From Spirosomataceae bacterium TFI 002 (GTDB taxonomy: Bacteria; Bacteroidota; Bacteroidia; Cytophagales; Spirosomataceae), in NCBI GenBank assembly GCA_900230115.1, contig LT907983.1, forward strand, positions 248,001-312,000: 64,000 nucleotides of DNA. The letters are read 5' to 3'. The translations under genes and the position numbers were made by a program. Shown piece after piece: positions 8,192-17,504 of this stretch (its first letter is position 1; each line of letters starts with the position of its first letter). The notes under the pieces were generated by a model. That model ran no database searches. It had not been told where the DNA came from and saw only the letters and a program-made list of their open reading frames with translations.

Positions 8192-8289
8192 ATCAGAGAC
8201 TAACAGGCCTAAATAGGATTTATATACGCTACAATAACAGTTAAAATCATTTAAAAAACCACTTTATTCCTCAATCATTAATAAGTACA

Positions 8290-9561
8290 ATGACAAAAAA
8301 ACTCAAACCTACCTTGGCAGCTTTTTGCCTACTTTTTTCACCCTTAATATTTAGTCAATCGACTTTTTTTTACGGTGACCCATTGCCAGATGCACCAGTA
8401 CTTTCTGCCAGAGGACCCTATTCAGTAGGAGTTCAAACCCTTACTTTGGTTAATAAAGATCAAGTTGATATTATAAACACCAAAGATGGCAACACTGTAA
8501 CTTACGATCGCGACTTGAAAGTTGAGGTTTGGTACCCAGCTAGCTTAAAGTCTGGAGAAGAAGAATTGGTGACTTATGACGAAGTAATGGGAACAGCAAA
8601 TGATCCCAAAAGACCTCTTATCCCTTTTACTTTTGAAGGGAGAGCCGCTAGAGGTGCAAGCTTAATAAAAAAAGAAAGTAAATTCCCTTTAATTGTTGTT
8701 TCGCATGGATATGTTGGATCTAGACTTTTGCTTACCTATTTAACAGAGAATTTAGCTTCCAAAGGATACATAGTTGTTGCAATTGATCACAAAGAATCTA
8801 CATTTAGAGATGCAGGAGCATTTACAAGTACGCTACTAAACAGAGCTCAAGACGTACATTTTGTGGTGAACGAAATGTGTAATGTAGAGCCTTTTAAAGC
8901 ACAAATGGATACTGAGAACATTGGAGTCATTGGTTACTCGATGGGTGGCTATGGTGCACTTAATGTCGGTGGAGCCGGTTACTCCGAAGGCCTAGGGAAA
9001 TTCTTTGGACAAATGACAGGCGGAAGCAAAGCAATTGATGTCCTTAAGAATGGGAATGAGGCACACACAAATGCTTTTAACCCAAATATAAAAGCAATCG
9101 TGGCATTTGCTCCATGGGGAATGTCAAGGGGAATTTGGGATAAAGAAGGACTTCTTGGACTCAAGGTTCCTACATTTTTTATCGCTGGATCTGAAGATGA
9201 TATATCAGGATATGAAAATGGTATAAAAGCAATTTTTACTGGAGCTACCAATGTAGAAAGGTACTTACTCACATATGCCAATGCTAGACATAATATTGCT
9301 CCAAACCCACCACCAAGCGAGTCTTTGGCACCTGGCCTTCCATTCGATGAGTATTACAGATACGCAGAGCCATCATGGAACGAACGACGTATCAATAACA
9401 TAAATCAGCATTTTGTGACTGCTTTTTTAGATACTAAACTTAAAGGAACTGATCATACCAAATACTTAGACTTAAAACCTGACTCAAATATTAAAACATG
9501 GGAAGGCTTCAAAGCTAGATCGAGCACTGGGCTAGAATTACTCCATGAAAAACCAGAATAA
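8290..9561 (+). CDS. Secreted alpha/beta hydrolase (PAF-acetylhydrolase/dienelactone-hydrolase-like)
   Basis: This 423-residue exported hydrolase has a signal peptide at 1-22 (cut after FSQ). The oxyanion motif is SHG at 138-140, and the nucleophile elbow is G215-Y-S217-M-G-G. An Asp in FIAGSEDD and a His in NARHNIAP complete a plausible triad. The large N-terminal part and the order of motifs resemble bacterial proteins of the platelet-activating-factor acetylhydrolase / chlorophyllase-like group. The ester or lactone substrate is unknown. The gene stands alone and ends at a strong terminator shared with the convergent helicase gene. Confidence 0.88.
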   Translation: MTKKLKPTLAAFCLLFSPLIFSQSTFFYGDPLPDAPVLSARGPYSVGVQTLTLVNKDQVDIINTKDGNTVTYDRDLKVEVWYPASLKSGEEELVTYDEVMGTANDPKRPLIPFTFEGRAARGASLIKKESKFPLIVVSHGYVGSRLLLTYLTENLASKGYIVVAIDHKESTFRDAGAFTSTLLNRAQDVHFVVNEMCNVEPFKAQMDTENIGVIGYSMGGYGALNVGGAGYSEGLGKFFGQMTGGSKAIDVLKNGNEAHTNAFNPNIKAIVAFAPWGMSRGIWDKEGLLGLKVPTFFIAGSEDDISGYENGIKAIFTGATNVERYLLTYANARHNIAPNPPPSESLAPGLPFDEYYRYAEPSWNERRINNINQHFVTAFLDTKLKGTDHTKYLDLKPDSNIKTWEGFKARSSTGLELLHEKPE

Positions 9562-9580
9562 TCGAAATTAATTTAAACTG

Positions 9581-9622
9581 AAAAAGTCCAAGATTTGAGA
9601 CAAATCTTGGACTTTTTATTTT
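9581..9622. terminator. Bidirectional terminator
   Basis: A perfect 17-base stem (9581-9597 with 9601-9617) with a 3-nt loop has A-runs on the left and T-runs on the right. It can therefore stop transcription from the hydrolase gene (plus) and from the helicase gene (minus). Confidence 0.9.
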
Positions 9623-9637
9623 TGGTCAGATTAAATT

Positions 9638-10888
9638 TTATCTTCCGAACCTTCTTCTATCCTTGTTGTTAGAATTAGAGTTTTGAGCTCTATTCCCACC
9701 TTGTTTTGGACGGTTATTATTTTGTCGTGAATTAGTCTTGGGTGCCGAGGGCTCATCTGTAGGTTCAAATCCTGGCAAAATTTCCTTTTCCAATTTAAAA
9801 CCTAACAATTTCTCAATTCCACGTACGTAGTCCAACTCATCTATTGAAACAAAAGAGATTGCTTCTCCACTTGCTCCAGCTCTACCAGTACGGCCAATTC
9901 GGTGAACGTAGTCTTCTGGAATATTTGGCAATTCGAAATTGATTACGTGAGGAAGTAATGGAATATCCAAACCTCTTGCTGCAATATCTGTGGCTACCAA
10001 AACTCTAATTTCACCGCTTTTAAACCCTGCCAAAGCTTTGGTTCTCGCGTTTTGAGTTTTATTACCGTGAATAGCTGCCGAAGAAATTCCTTTTTGATCT
10101 AATTTCTGAGATAAGCGATTAGCTCCATGCTTTGTTCTTGTGAATATTGAAACTTGACTCCAGTCTCCTTCTGAAATTAGTTTGATACACAAGGCCGTTT
10201 TTTGACCCTGATCCACTTCATACATTATTTGGTCTACCTTTTCTGCAGTCGAGTTTTCTGGAGTTGCTTCCACCAATACTGGATCATTTAAAAATGTACC
10301 TGCCAAAGCCTTTATTTCTTTGGAGAAAGTCGCCGAAAAAAGTAAGTTTTGCTTACGATTAGGAACAAGTGCAAGCACTTTTTTGATGTCTCTCAAGAAA
10401 CCCATGTCCAACATTCTGTCTGCTTCATCAAGCACCAAGATGTCTACTTGCGAAAGCGTAAGTAGTTTTTGGTTCACGAGGTCAAGTAACCTACCTGGCG
10501 TTGCAACCAAAACATCCACTCCTTGTCGCAGTCTAGCCGCTTGTGGATTTTGATTTACTCCACCAAAAATTACAGTTGAGCGAATATCAATATAGGTACT
10601 ATACTCCAATGTTTCATCGTAGATTTGAGCTGCTAGTTCTCTAGTAGGAGTTAGAATCAATGCCCTTACAGGTCTGCGTTTTCCCCTTGGACTTTCGTTC
10701 AAAATTTGGAGTAAAGGCAACATAAAACCTGCTGTCTTTCCTGTACCTGTTTGAGCCGAAGCTAAAACATCTTTTCTCTCTAAAATCTTTGGAATTGCTT
10801 TTTCTTGAATTGCAGATGGTGTGGTATAACCTTTGTCTTCAACGGCTTTTAATAGGGCTGCCGATAAACCCAATGCTTCAAATGACAT
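9638..10888 (-). CDS. DEAD-box RNA helicase, RhlE-like
   Basis: This 416-residue ATP-dependent RNA helicase probably acts in ribosome assembly or RNA decay. All core motifs are in order: a Q motif (about 22-29), AQTGTGKT (45-52), PTRELAA (81-87), DEAD (154-157), SAT near 185, and [10 protein letters not shown] in the second RecA domain. A tail of about 30 residues rich in Asn, Gln and Arg forms a basic disordered RNA-binding extension, as in other Bacteroidota RhlE-type proteins. The gene is monocistronic with its own -7 box and a terminator. Confidence 0.95.
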   Translation of the reverse strand: MSFEALGLSAALLKAVEDKGYTTPSAIQEKAIPKILERKDVLASAQTGTGKTAGFMLPLLQILNESPRGKRRPVRALILTPTRELAAQIYDETLEYSTYIDIRSTVIFGGVNQNPQAARLRQGVDVLVATPGRLLDLVNQKLLTLSQVDILVLDEADRMLDMGFLRDIKKVLALVPNRKQNLLFSATFSKEIKALAGTFLNDPVLVEATPENSTAEKVDQIMYEVDQGQKTALCIKLISEGDWSQVSIFTRTKHGANRLSQKLDQKGISSAAIHGNKTQNARTKALAGFKSGEIRVLVATDIAARGLDIPLLPHVINFELPNIPEDYVHRIGRTGRAGASGEAISFVSIDELDYVRGIEKLLGFKLEKEILPGFEPTDEPSAPKTNSRQNNNRPKQGGNRAQNSNSNNKDRRRFGR

Positions 10889-10942
10889 ATAAACTGTTTA
10901 TGAAATGACAATTTATTAAGAACGCCATTTCTGATTTGGGTG

Positions 10943-10950
10943 CAAAGGTA
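10943..10950 (-). promoter_or_regulatory. -7 box of the DEAD-box helicase gene
   Basis: On the minus strand the sequence TACCTTTG matches TAnnTTTG exactly. Transcription would start near 10936, giving a leader of about 48 nt. The only upstream TTG (10964-10966) is spaced 13 nt away, which is too close, so the -33 element is not clear. Confidence 0.6.
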
Positions 10951-11060
10951 CGATGAATTTCGCCAAGAATACTTTATTGAGCCGATTAGGTATAAACAGT
11001 TAGTATTTCTTACTTTCGTCCTGCTGTAACTATTCAAACAAACCCAGTCAAAAACTTACC

Positions 11061-11513
11061 ATGGAAAACGTACTTATACCAAGCGGAGCAAACGTAATGA
11101 TTTCAAGAATTAACAAGCTTACGCCCGCCACTCAGGCAAATTGGGGAAAAATGAAGGTGGCTCAAATGCTAGCTCATTGCTGCGTAACCTACGAAATGTT
11201 GTTCGATGACATTCATCCAAAACCAAATGCTATCAAGAAGTTTTTTATTAAACTTTTTATAAAAGGTGTGGTAGTAGGTCCAAAACCATACAAAAAAAAT
11301 AGTCCTACTGCTCCTGAGTTTAAAATCGCGGGTGAGAAAGACTTTGAAAAAGAGAAAAGTAGATTAATTGCTTACATGGCTAAAGTTACTGCCCTTGGTG
11401 AAAATCATTTTGAAGGCTTAGAGTCTCATTCTTTTGGTCCATTGACTAAAACGGAATGGAATACGATGTTTGCAAAGCATTTAGACCATCACTTAACTCA
11501 GTTTGGGGTATAA
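11061..11513 (+). CDS. DUF1569 protein (DinB-like four-helix fold)
   Basis: This 150-residue cytoplasmic protein matches DUF1569, a DinB-like putative metal-binding helical bundle. The early WGKMKVAQMLAHCCVTYEML holds the conserved Met/His block, and the C-terminal WNTMFAKHLDHHLTQFGV holds the His residues that complete a metal site in the DinB superfamily. Some DinB-fold enzymes use bacillithiol or glutathione, but no activity is known for this family. The gene is divergent from the helicase and stands alone. Confidence 0.85.
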   Translation: MENVLIPSGANVMISRINKLTPATQANWGKMKVAQMLAHCCVTYEMLFDDIHPKPNAIKKFFIKLFIKGVVVGPKPYKKNSPTAPEFKIAGEKDFEKEKSRLIAYMAKVTALGENHFEGLESHSFGPLTKTEWNTMFAKHLDHHLTQFGV

Positions 11514-11669
11514 GTAATGATGTATTGAAACTAGAGCAAGTTTAGGAATAGTTTTTTAAATCAATTTCAAATTCTTTCATCTTGGTAAACTCCAAGGGTA
11601 TTTTGGTGTTTGAAATTTCAAAAAATAAAATCCATTTCTGTAAATTCACAAACCAATTTAGATTTCGAA

Positions 11670-12743
11670 ATGAATAAAAATCTCCTACTATCGATTCTGT
11701 TTTGCTATATATGTTTCTCTTGCACAAGAAGAACTGAAATCCCCTTGGACACCGTTGCCCTAGACGAAACTCTTGCAAATAAGCTTGCGGACTTGCCACT
11801 AAACTGTATCTCAAATCCATTCCCTTACAAGGACGGTCACACCGTGAGTAAGCCAGAAGATTTAGCTTTGCCACAGGACTTACATCCCGCATTTTATGGA
11901 TGCTTTGATTGGCACTCGGCAGTTCACGGTCACTGGTCGCTGGTTTACCTTTTGAAAACATTTCCTAAACTCACCAAATCTCAAGAAATACGAAATGCAA
12001 TTGACCAAAATATAACTGAAGAGCATATCGCAAGAGAAATTGCCTATTTCACTATGAACAAATACACGAGTTCATTTGAGAGAACTTACGGGTGGGCATG
12101 GCTCCTAAAGCTAAGTGAGGAACTTTATACTTGGGATGATCCAGATGCTCAAAGATGGTACAATATCCTAAAGCCATTTAATGAATTAATCTCCTCCAAG
12201 TACATAGAATATTTACCAAAACTTGTTTACCCTATCAGAGTTGGAGAGCATTCCAATACAGCCTTTGGGTTGAGTTTTGCTTTTGATTATGCTAAAACAA
12301 TTAAAGACGATTCGTTGTCTAGCATGATTAAACAAAGAGCAAAAGACTTTTATATAAACGATACTGGCTGCCCCTTAAAATGGGAACCAAGCGGTTACGA
12401 CTTCCTATCTCCTTGTCTCCAAGAGATGGATATAATGCGAAAGGTGCTTCCAAAAGCAGACTTTACTACGTGGAAGTCTACATTTTTAAATATTAACCAA
12501 TCCAGCCTTAAACCAGCCATAGTAAAAGATAGAAGTGACGGAAAACTGGTACATCTTGATGGATTAAATTTCTCTCGTGCTTGGTGTCTTTATCCTCTAG
12601 CAAGTGATAAATTAAGTTATCACAAAATTGCTGATGAGCATTTGACTTTTAGCTTGGACAAAATTTCAGATGGCGATTACATGGGTGAGCATTGGTTGGG
12701 CACATTTGCACTTTTTGCTTTCAAAGTTAAGAGCGAACAATGA
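11670..12743 (+). CDS. DUF2891 lipoprotein
   Basis: This protein of 357 residues starts at the ATG at 11670, which gives a lipoprotein-type signal peptide ending in FSC (C18); the longer open frame lacks this. The rest matches DUF2891, with FYGCFDWHSAVHGHWSL, YGWAWLL and GDYMGEHWLGTFALF as conserved Trp/His-rich blocks. The fold is likely an alpha-alpha barrel such as those of glycan-processing enzymes (inference). The stop overlaps the start of the Nramp-type transporter by 4 nt (ATGA), so the two are translationally coupled. Confidence 0.83.
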   Translation: MNKNLLLSILFCYICFSCTRRTEIPLDTVALDETLANKLADLPLNCISNPFPYKDGHTVSKPEDLALPQDLHPAFYGCFDWHSAVHGHWSLVYLLKTFPKLTKSQEIRNAIDQNITEEHIAREIAYFTMNKYTSSFERTYGWAWLLKLSEELYTWDDPDAQRWYNILKPFNELISSKYIEYLPKLVYPIRVGEHSNTAFGLSFAFDYAKTIKDDSLSSMIKQRAKDFYINDTGCPLKWEPSGYDFLSPCLQEMDIMRKVLPKADFTTWKSTFLNINQSSLKPAIVKDRSDGKLVHLDGLNFSRAWCLYPLASDKLSYHKIADEHLTFSLDKISDGDYMGEHWLGTFALFAFKVKSEQ

Positions 12744-13921
12744 AGTATTTTGGGCCATCAACCCTTGTTTCTGCGGCCTTTATAGGTCCTGGGACTATTA
12801 CTGTATGTACACTTGCAGGCGTTAATCATGGCTACGATCTACTTTTCGCATTGCTTTTTTCGGGTATTGCAACAATCGTTTTACAAGAAATGGCAGCGAG
12901 AGTTGGCTTGGTTACTCAATCTGGCTTGGGAACAGAGATAAGAGAAAACAAAAAGAAATCCAAAGTGGGCCAATTGTTATTCCTACTTGTGGCTGCAGCT
13001 ATACTTTTTGGCAATGCTGCTTATGAAGCAGGAAATATCACTGGAGGAAACATGGGCTTAGAACTTATAATTAACCATGGCAGTATTTCTAGCATTTTTA
13101 TAGGCCTCATTGCTTTTGCTCTACTATTTTTTGGCTCATATAAGCAAATTGAAGGCTTTTTGATAGCAATGGTAATTTGCATGAGCATTGGTTTCTTTGT
13201 AACAATGCTACTCTTGAAACCTTCTATCAATGACGTTCTAAGTGCTTTCATACCAAAATTCAGTTTACAAACAGACTGGAAAAATATCGCGGCTTTGGTG
13301 GGTACTACTGTTGTGCCTTATAACTTGTTTTTGCAATCATCTCTTATTTCCAAAAAGTATTCTAAAGTAGCTGATCTCAATGATCTCAGAAAAGAGAACA
13401 TGGTAGCTATTGGGCTTGGTACATTGGTCTCCATGATGATCGTAATTGTGGCAGCATCCAATAAGGAAGCCACACAGATTAAAAGCCCGATTGACCTTGC
13501 AATTCAACTGGAACCACTTTTAGGAAATTGGGCAAACTTAGGTACAGGAATCGGACTTTTCGCGGCAGGCTTAAGTTCTGCTATTACCGCACCATTAGCA
13601 GCTGCATTGCTTGCAAGAGAGCTTTTTGACTGGCCGAAAAATGAAACTAATTGGAAGTTTAAAGCCACTTGGATGTTTGTACTTGCAATTGGAATATTGA
13701 TTTCCAGTTTTAAGATTAATGCTATAACATTGATTCAAGGGGCACAATGGCTCAATGGTATTTTACTTCCTATTATAGCTGCTTACCTATTGTTTGTGGT
13801 TAACAAAAAGCAACTTTTGGGCAAATACGTAAACTCTAAATGGCAAAATTTCTTAGGATTTTTTGTTGTACTCATTTGCATAATACTTTCCATTCGAACT
13901 GTATCGTTATTGCTTTTTTAA
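12740..13921 (+). CDS. Nramp-related transporter with altered metal-binding motifs
   Basis: This integral membrane protein of 393 residues has about eleven helices and belongs to the Nramp (natural resistance-associated macrophage protein) superfamily. In canonical Mn/Fe Nramps the first helix carries DPGN and the sixth carries MPH. Here the equivalents are G16-P-G-T19 and V192-P-Y194, in an otherwise well aligned segment (GTTVVPYNLFLQS). The Asp, Asn and Met that bind transition metal are therefore missing. Nramp-related carriers with altered sites transport Mg2+ or other ions, so the substrate should not be assumed to be Mn2+. It is coupled to the DUF2891 gene. Confidence 0.87.
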   Translation: MKYFGPSTLVSAAFIGPGTITVCTLAGVNHGYDLLFALLFSGIATIVLQEMAARVGLVTQSGLGTEIRENKKKSKVGQLLFLLVAAAILFGNAAYEAGNITGGNMGLELIINHGSISSIFIGLIAFALLFFGSYKQIEGFLIAMVICMSIGFFVTMLLLKPSINDVLSAFIPKFSLQTDWKNIAALVGTTVVPYNLFLQSSLISKKYSKVADLNDLRKENMVAIGLGTLVSMMIVIVAASNKEATQIKSPIDLAIQLEPLLGNWANLGTGIGLFAAGLSSAITAPLAAALLARELFDWPKNETNWKFKATWMFVLAIGILISSFKINAITLIQGAQWLNGILLPIIAAYLLFVVNKKQLLGKYVNSKWQNFLGFFVVLICIILSIRTVSLLLF

Positions 13922-13958
13922 TCCTAAAGTCACTTCAAATTACCCTCTAGTATTGCTC

Positions 13959-14945
13959 CTAAACTTTAACTTCATTCGTTAGCTCAATTCCATTTTCGAA
14001 TTGGTTAATATTTGAGAGTGTGATATTGGCAATTTCTTCCAAAGCTTCATTGGTAAAAAAACCTTGATGTGCTGTTATAAGAACATTGGGAAAAGTCATG
14101 AGCCTACTTATGACATCATCCTGAATGAGTTCATTGGATAAGTCTTGAAAAAACAACCCCGCTTCTTGTTCATATACATCAAGACCCAAATAACCCAAAT
14201 GACCTGTTTTAAGAGCTTTAATGGCATGTCTAGAATTGATCAAACCTCCCCTACTTGTATTTATGATCATCACACCCTTCTTCATTTGAGCTAGCGTGTT
14301 TTTATCTATTACATACTTGGTATACTCATTTAGCGGGCAATGAAGTGAAATAATATCTGATTGCTGAAACACTTCTTTAAGTGGTAAATACTTAACGCCT
14401 CTTTGCTCCAATTCATCATTTGCCATTATATCATACGCAATAACTTTACAGCCAATCCCAAGCATTATTTTACAAAAAGCTGAACCTATTTCCCCAGTTC
14501 CTACGACTCCAACGGTTTTACCAAAAAGGTTAAAGCCGTTCAATTTCTCCAAAGAGAAATTGTTTTCTCTAACTCTATTATAGGCCTTGTGGGTTTTACG
14601 ACACAGCGTCATAATCAATGCCAAAGCATGTTCAGCTACGGCTTGAGGTGAATACGCAGGTACCCGAACAACTTTAATCCCAATTTCGTGAGCAGCTGCC
14701 ATATCTACATTATTAAATCCCGCACAACGCAATGAAATAAGCTCAACACCTTTGTTTTTCAAGGTATGTATTACTTCACGCGAAAGGCTGTCATTTACAA
14801 AAACGCATACCGCCTTGTGACCATTGAGTAAATTCGCTGTTGCTACAGTGAGGTTAGTCTCAAAATACTCAATTTCATTGTGCTTATTCAATAGGTTAAA
14901 AAAATCTCTATCGTACGATTTGGTGCTAAAAAAGGCTATTTTCAC
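13959..14945 (-). CDS. ldhA: D-2-hydroxyacid dehydrogenase (D-lactate dehydrogenase, LdhA-like)
   Basis: This 328-residue NAD-dependent dehydrogenase of the D-isomer-specific family closely follows the fermentative D-lactate dehydrogenase pattern (substrate-loop RCAGFNNVD at 73-81). The NAD motif is GTGEIG (149-154). The catalytic residues expected for the family are present: R232 in NTSRGGLI, E259 in LDVYEQE and H293 in TAHQG. It should interconvert pyruvate and D-lactate in the cytoplasm. It is a single gene, convergent with the Nramp gene, and no terminator is obvious in the 37-nt gap. Confidence 0.92.
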   Translation of the reverse strand: MKIAFFSTKSYDRDFFNLLNKHNEIEYFETNLTVATANLLNGHKAVCVFVNDSLSREVIHTLKNKGVELISLRCAGFNNVDMAAAHEIGIKVVRVPAYSPQAVAEHALALIMTLCRKTHKAYNRVRENNFSLEKLNGFNLFGKTVGVVGTGEIGSAFCKIMLGIGCKVIAYDIMANDELEQRGVKYLPLKEVFQQSDIISLHCPLNEYTKYVIDKNTLAQMKKGVMIINTSRGGLINSRHAIKALKTGHLGYLGLDVYEQEAGLFFQDLSNELIQDDVISRLMTFPNVLITAHQGFFTNEALEEIANITLSNINQFENGIELTNEVKV

Positions 14946-14979
14946 TGGAATAATATTTTCTCGAAATTTAATAAATCCA

Positions 14980-15022
14980 AAAACAAAAATGCAGTGAAAG
15001 AGTAAAACTCTAACACTGCATT
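14980..15022 (-). terminator. Terminator of the small gene after the histidine kinase
   Basis: A long hairpin spans 14990-15020: TGCAGTG and AGAGT pair with ACTCT and CACTGCA, with AA/AA internal mismatches and an AAA loop. On the minus strand it is followed by a TTTTTGTTTTT run, so it terminates transcription coming from the two-component operon and its small downstream gene. Confidence 0.8.
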
Positions 15023-15065
15023 CAATTTACCTTAAACTATTGTTCTAAATACTAAACCCTTTCTA

Positions 15066-15251
15066 TTATTGAGATTTCTGAGGGACAAGAGCATGTTTAT
15101 TATTTCTGAAATTATCAACATACCATTGTCTTAGATGCTCAAATTCCTCTTTGCTCGATTGCTTCAAAGCTTTACGTAGTTCTTTGTTAAAAACACTTGG
15201 ATAAGATTTCACTTTTTCCAAAATCATTTTACGATATTCTAACATTGTCAT
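15066..15251 (-). CDS. Small conserved charged protein downstream of a histidine kinase
   Basis: This is a 61-residue, strongly charged, helical protein (MTMLEYRKMILEKVKSY...). It has no signal peptide and no cysteine. An in-frame start at 15287 would add 12 residues, but a minus-strand -7 box at 15300-15307 would leave only about 6 nt of leader, so I prefer the ATG at 15251. It lies 75 nt after the histidine kinase stop and is closed by a strong terminator. I recall similar short proteins in other Bacteroidota but no function. A role linked to the kinase is only suggested by position. Confidence 0.65.
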   Translation of the reverse strand: MTMLEYRKMILEKVKSYPSVFNKELRKALKQSSKEEFEHLRQWYVDNFRNNKHALVPQKSQ

Positions 15252-15299
15252 ATGCGATGCTTCTTTTGATTTACTAAAAATACACATTTTACCTTAAAC

Positions 15300-15307
15300 C
15301 AAAATTA
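15300..15307 (-). promoter_or_regulatory. Possible -7 box for the small charged-protein gene
   Basis: The minus strand reads TAATTTTG, an exact TAnnTTTG match, placed between the histidine kinase stop and the small gene. No TTG at the expected -33 distance is visible. It may give the small gene its own transcript besides read-through from the kinase. Confidence 0.4.
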
Positions 15308-15326
15308 AGTAGGAATTAGAAAAGTG

Positions 15327-16688
15327 TTAGATATTTTTGGGTATCGTCACGATGAAAGAAGTAAGCTTCCCTGGCGTACTCTTAACTTCAATTTTACCTT
15401 TATGAAGCTCAATTATTTTGTTGGTAAGTGAGAGGCCAATACCGTGTCCTTTTATCTTATGCGAATTACTCCCACGCTTGAAAGGTTCAAAAATATTTTT
15501 CATATCCTCCGGTGTAATTCCCTTTCCAGTATTCTCAAATTTAATTGCCAATTCAGAAGATTTATCCTCAATACTTACCTCCACAGTTTTATTGTCGGCA
15601 TATTTTATCCCATTATCCATGAGGTTTAATATTGCAATCATTAGCAACGATTCTATACCTTTTACTTCGGGAGGATTACCATCACTATCCTCATGATCAA
15701 GCATGATCAACGCTCCGGGAGTTTTAATAAGTAAATCACTCCTACCCTGAAATATAAGCTCCACGATATTGATTAAACTCACCTTGAATTTAGATTCGTT
15801 TCCGGTAATCGTTGTTAGTTCAAGTAGGTTATTTGCTAGCTTATTTAGTTGCTGTACATCTTCCAATACAGACTCAATCATGGTTTTGAGTTCCTCTGGG
15901 TTATCATTTGCAAGGAGAGAAACCTGAATTTGCCCAGTAATGGAAGTAAGCGGCGTTCTTAATTCATGTGAAGCATGTGATACAAATGCTTTCTGGCTCT
16001 CAAATGCATTCTCTAACCTTTCCAACATTTGGTTAAACTGCATTTTGAGTTGAAATAATTCATCTTTTTCTACGCCTTCATTCAGTCTAGAACTTAGGTT
16101 AGATTCCTTAATCTTATCAATGCCAACAATGATTTCTTTGATTGGTTTCAAAAAACTACCAATGAGATAATTGCCCAATGTGAGCCCAAGTAGCAACATT
16201 CCTACCCCTCCTGATGCTAATATAAAAGCTAAATTATTTTGTCGGCTTATCCCATATTTATCAACCGCACTGGTAAGAATTACAAATTCTTCCTCATTGT
16301 TTGGAATCACGGTGGCGTACATTTGCTGATCGCCCTCATTCCAAAATAATTCATTTTCTAACCATACTGTCGCTAAAATTGAACTGTCGATTTTGAATTT
16401 ATGATTCGTGTTTTCAAACCTTAGTCTACCTTCCTTGTCAAAAACCCGCACCTCTTCCTCATTCAAGACGGTCATTTGTTTTTGAGCCATAATCTTGAAT
16501 AAGTCAGGGCTAATAGACTCTTTATTGAAAAAAATCGCAGCGGCGGTGATAGACTCATTCCGTAGCCTTGTTCTAAACTCTTGTTCTCTATGATTTTCTG
16601 ATTCGAAGTAAATAACCAAACAAAACACCAATAGCAAAATTGAGAATATTGCTAAAAACAAAAGTGTAAAACGGGTACGAATCGTCAT
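15327..16688 (-). CDS. Two-component sensor histidine kinase
   Basis: This 453-residue membrane kinase has helices at about 7-28 and 154-178 flanking a periplasmic sensor domain of roughly 125 residues. A HAMP linker (about 179-230) follows, then a HisKA dimerisation domain with H241 in SHASHELRTPLTS as the phosphorylated residue. The HATPase domain carries an N box (NLMDNGIKYA), FENTGKG, and GHGIGLSLTNKI. The type resembles CusS/BaeS-like kinases. Its start overlaps the response-regulator stop by 4 nt. The signal is unknown; the periplasmic domain has no recognisable motif. Confidence 0.95.
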   Translation of the reverse strand: MTIRTRFTLLFLAIFSILLLVFCLVIYFESENHREQEFRTRLRNESITAAAIFFNKESISPDLFKIMAQKQMTVLNEEEVRVFDKEGRLRFENTNHKFKIDSSILATVWLENELFWNEGDQQMYATVIPNNEEEFVILTSAVDKYGISRQNNLAFILASGGVGMLLLGLTLGNYLIGSFLKPIKEIIVGIDKIKESNLSSRLNEGVEKDELFQLKMQFNQMLERLENAFESQKAFVSHASHELRTPLTSITGQIQVSLLANDNPEELKTMIESVLEDVQQLNKLANNLLELTTITGNESKFKVSLINIVELIFQGRSDLLIKTPGALIMLDHEDSDGNPPEVKGIESLLMIAILNLMDNGIKYADNKTVEVSIEDKSSELAIKFENTGKGITPEDMKNIFEPFKRGSNSHKIKGHGIGLSLTNKIIELHKGKIEVKSTPGKLTSFIVTIPKNI

Positions 16689-17371
16689 TTTATTTTGAGC
16701 ATATAGCCCATCCCCACGATGGTATGAATGAGTTTGGTGGAAAAATCCTTATCAACTTTTTTACGAAGATAGTTGATATAAACTTCTACAAAATTTGTCC
16801 CTGTGTCAAAGTTAATGTCCCAAACTTTTTCAGCAATATCAACTTTGGAAACTACTCTTCCTTTATTACGCATTAGATACTCTAGCAAGCCATATTCTTT
16901 TGCAGTGAGTTCTATGATTTTACCTTCTCTTCGTGCTACTTTCTCCTTTAAATCCAACTCCAAACCGCCAACTTCTAGATTCTCTTTGACATCTCTGTAA
17001 TCAGTGGATCTTTTAAGCAGGGCTTTACAACGAACCACCAACTCCATAAAATCGAAAGGCTTTACTAAATAATCATCGGTTCCCACTTCAAACCCCGCCA
17101 CCTTATCTGTTACAGTTCCCAATGCTGTCAACATTAATATTGGAGTTTTGCTACCCGAATTCCTAAAATAAGTACAAAGCTCAATACCATTGGTATCAGG
17201 CAAGCCAATATCTAAAAGAATTAAATCGAATGGTTTTGTTTTAAATAACTGCTTTGCTTCTGCTCCAGTTGCAGCTATTGTTGACAATGCTCCTTGAGTA
17301 GACAAGCCCTTTTGAATAAAGTTCGCGACTTTATCTTCGTCTTCTATAATTAGGATATTTTTACTTTGCAT
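16685..17371 (-). CDS. Response regulator, OmpR/PhoB family
   Basis: This protein of 228 residues has a receiver domain with E10, D11 and phospho-acceptor D54 (LLDIGLPD), T in MLTALG and K in YLVKPF, followed by a winged-helix DNA-binding domain (about 130-225). I start at the ATG at 17371 (MQSKNILIIEDED) because receiver domains begin right before the first strand; the longer frame adds 12 unlikely residues. It is the first gene of the two-component operon. The plus-strand terminus encodes TIVGMGYMLK, the usual wing. Confidence 0.95.
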   Translation of the reverse strand: MQSKNILIIEDEDKVANFIQKGLSTQGALSTIAATGAEAKQLFKTKPFDLILLDIGLPDTNGIELCTYFRNSGSKTPILMLTALGTVTDKVAGFEVGTDDYLVKPFDFMELVVRCKALLKRSTDYRDVKENLEVGGLELDLKEKVARREGKIIELTAKEYGLLEYLMRNKGRVVSKVDIAEKVWDINFDTGTNFVEVYINYLRKKVDKDFSTKLIHTIVGMGYMLKIK

Positions 17372-17504
17372 TTTTCTCTGGGAAGATGTATTAATCAAAG
17401 TTACCATTATGCAATCTCACTTCCGATGCCTATCGCTTAAAAAGGAATTAGAATTAAAACCCTAAATAGTCGTGAGATCAGCTCATTAACTAAGCTTAGA
17501 ATAT

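Noticed and set aside
11542-11961. 139-residue minus-strand open frame
   Set aside because: It lies opposite the DUF2891 lipoprotein gene, which has a signal peptide and conserved blocks. The antisense frame has no recognisable features.
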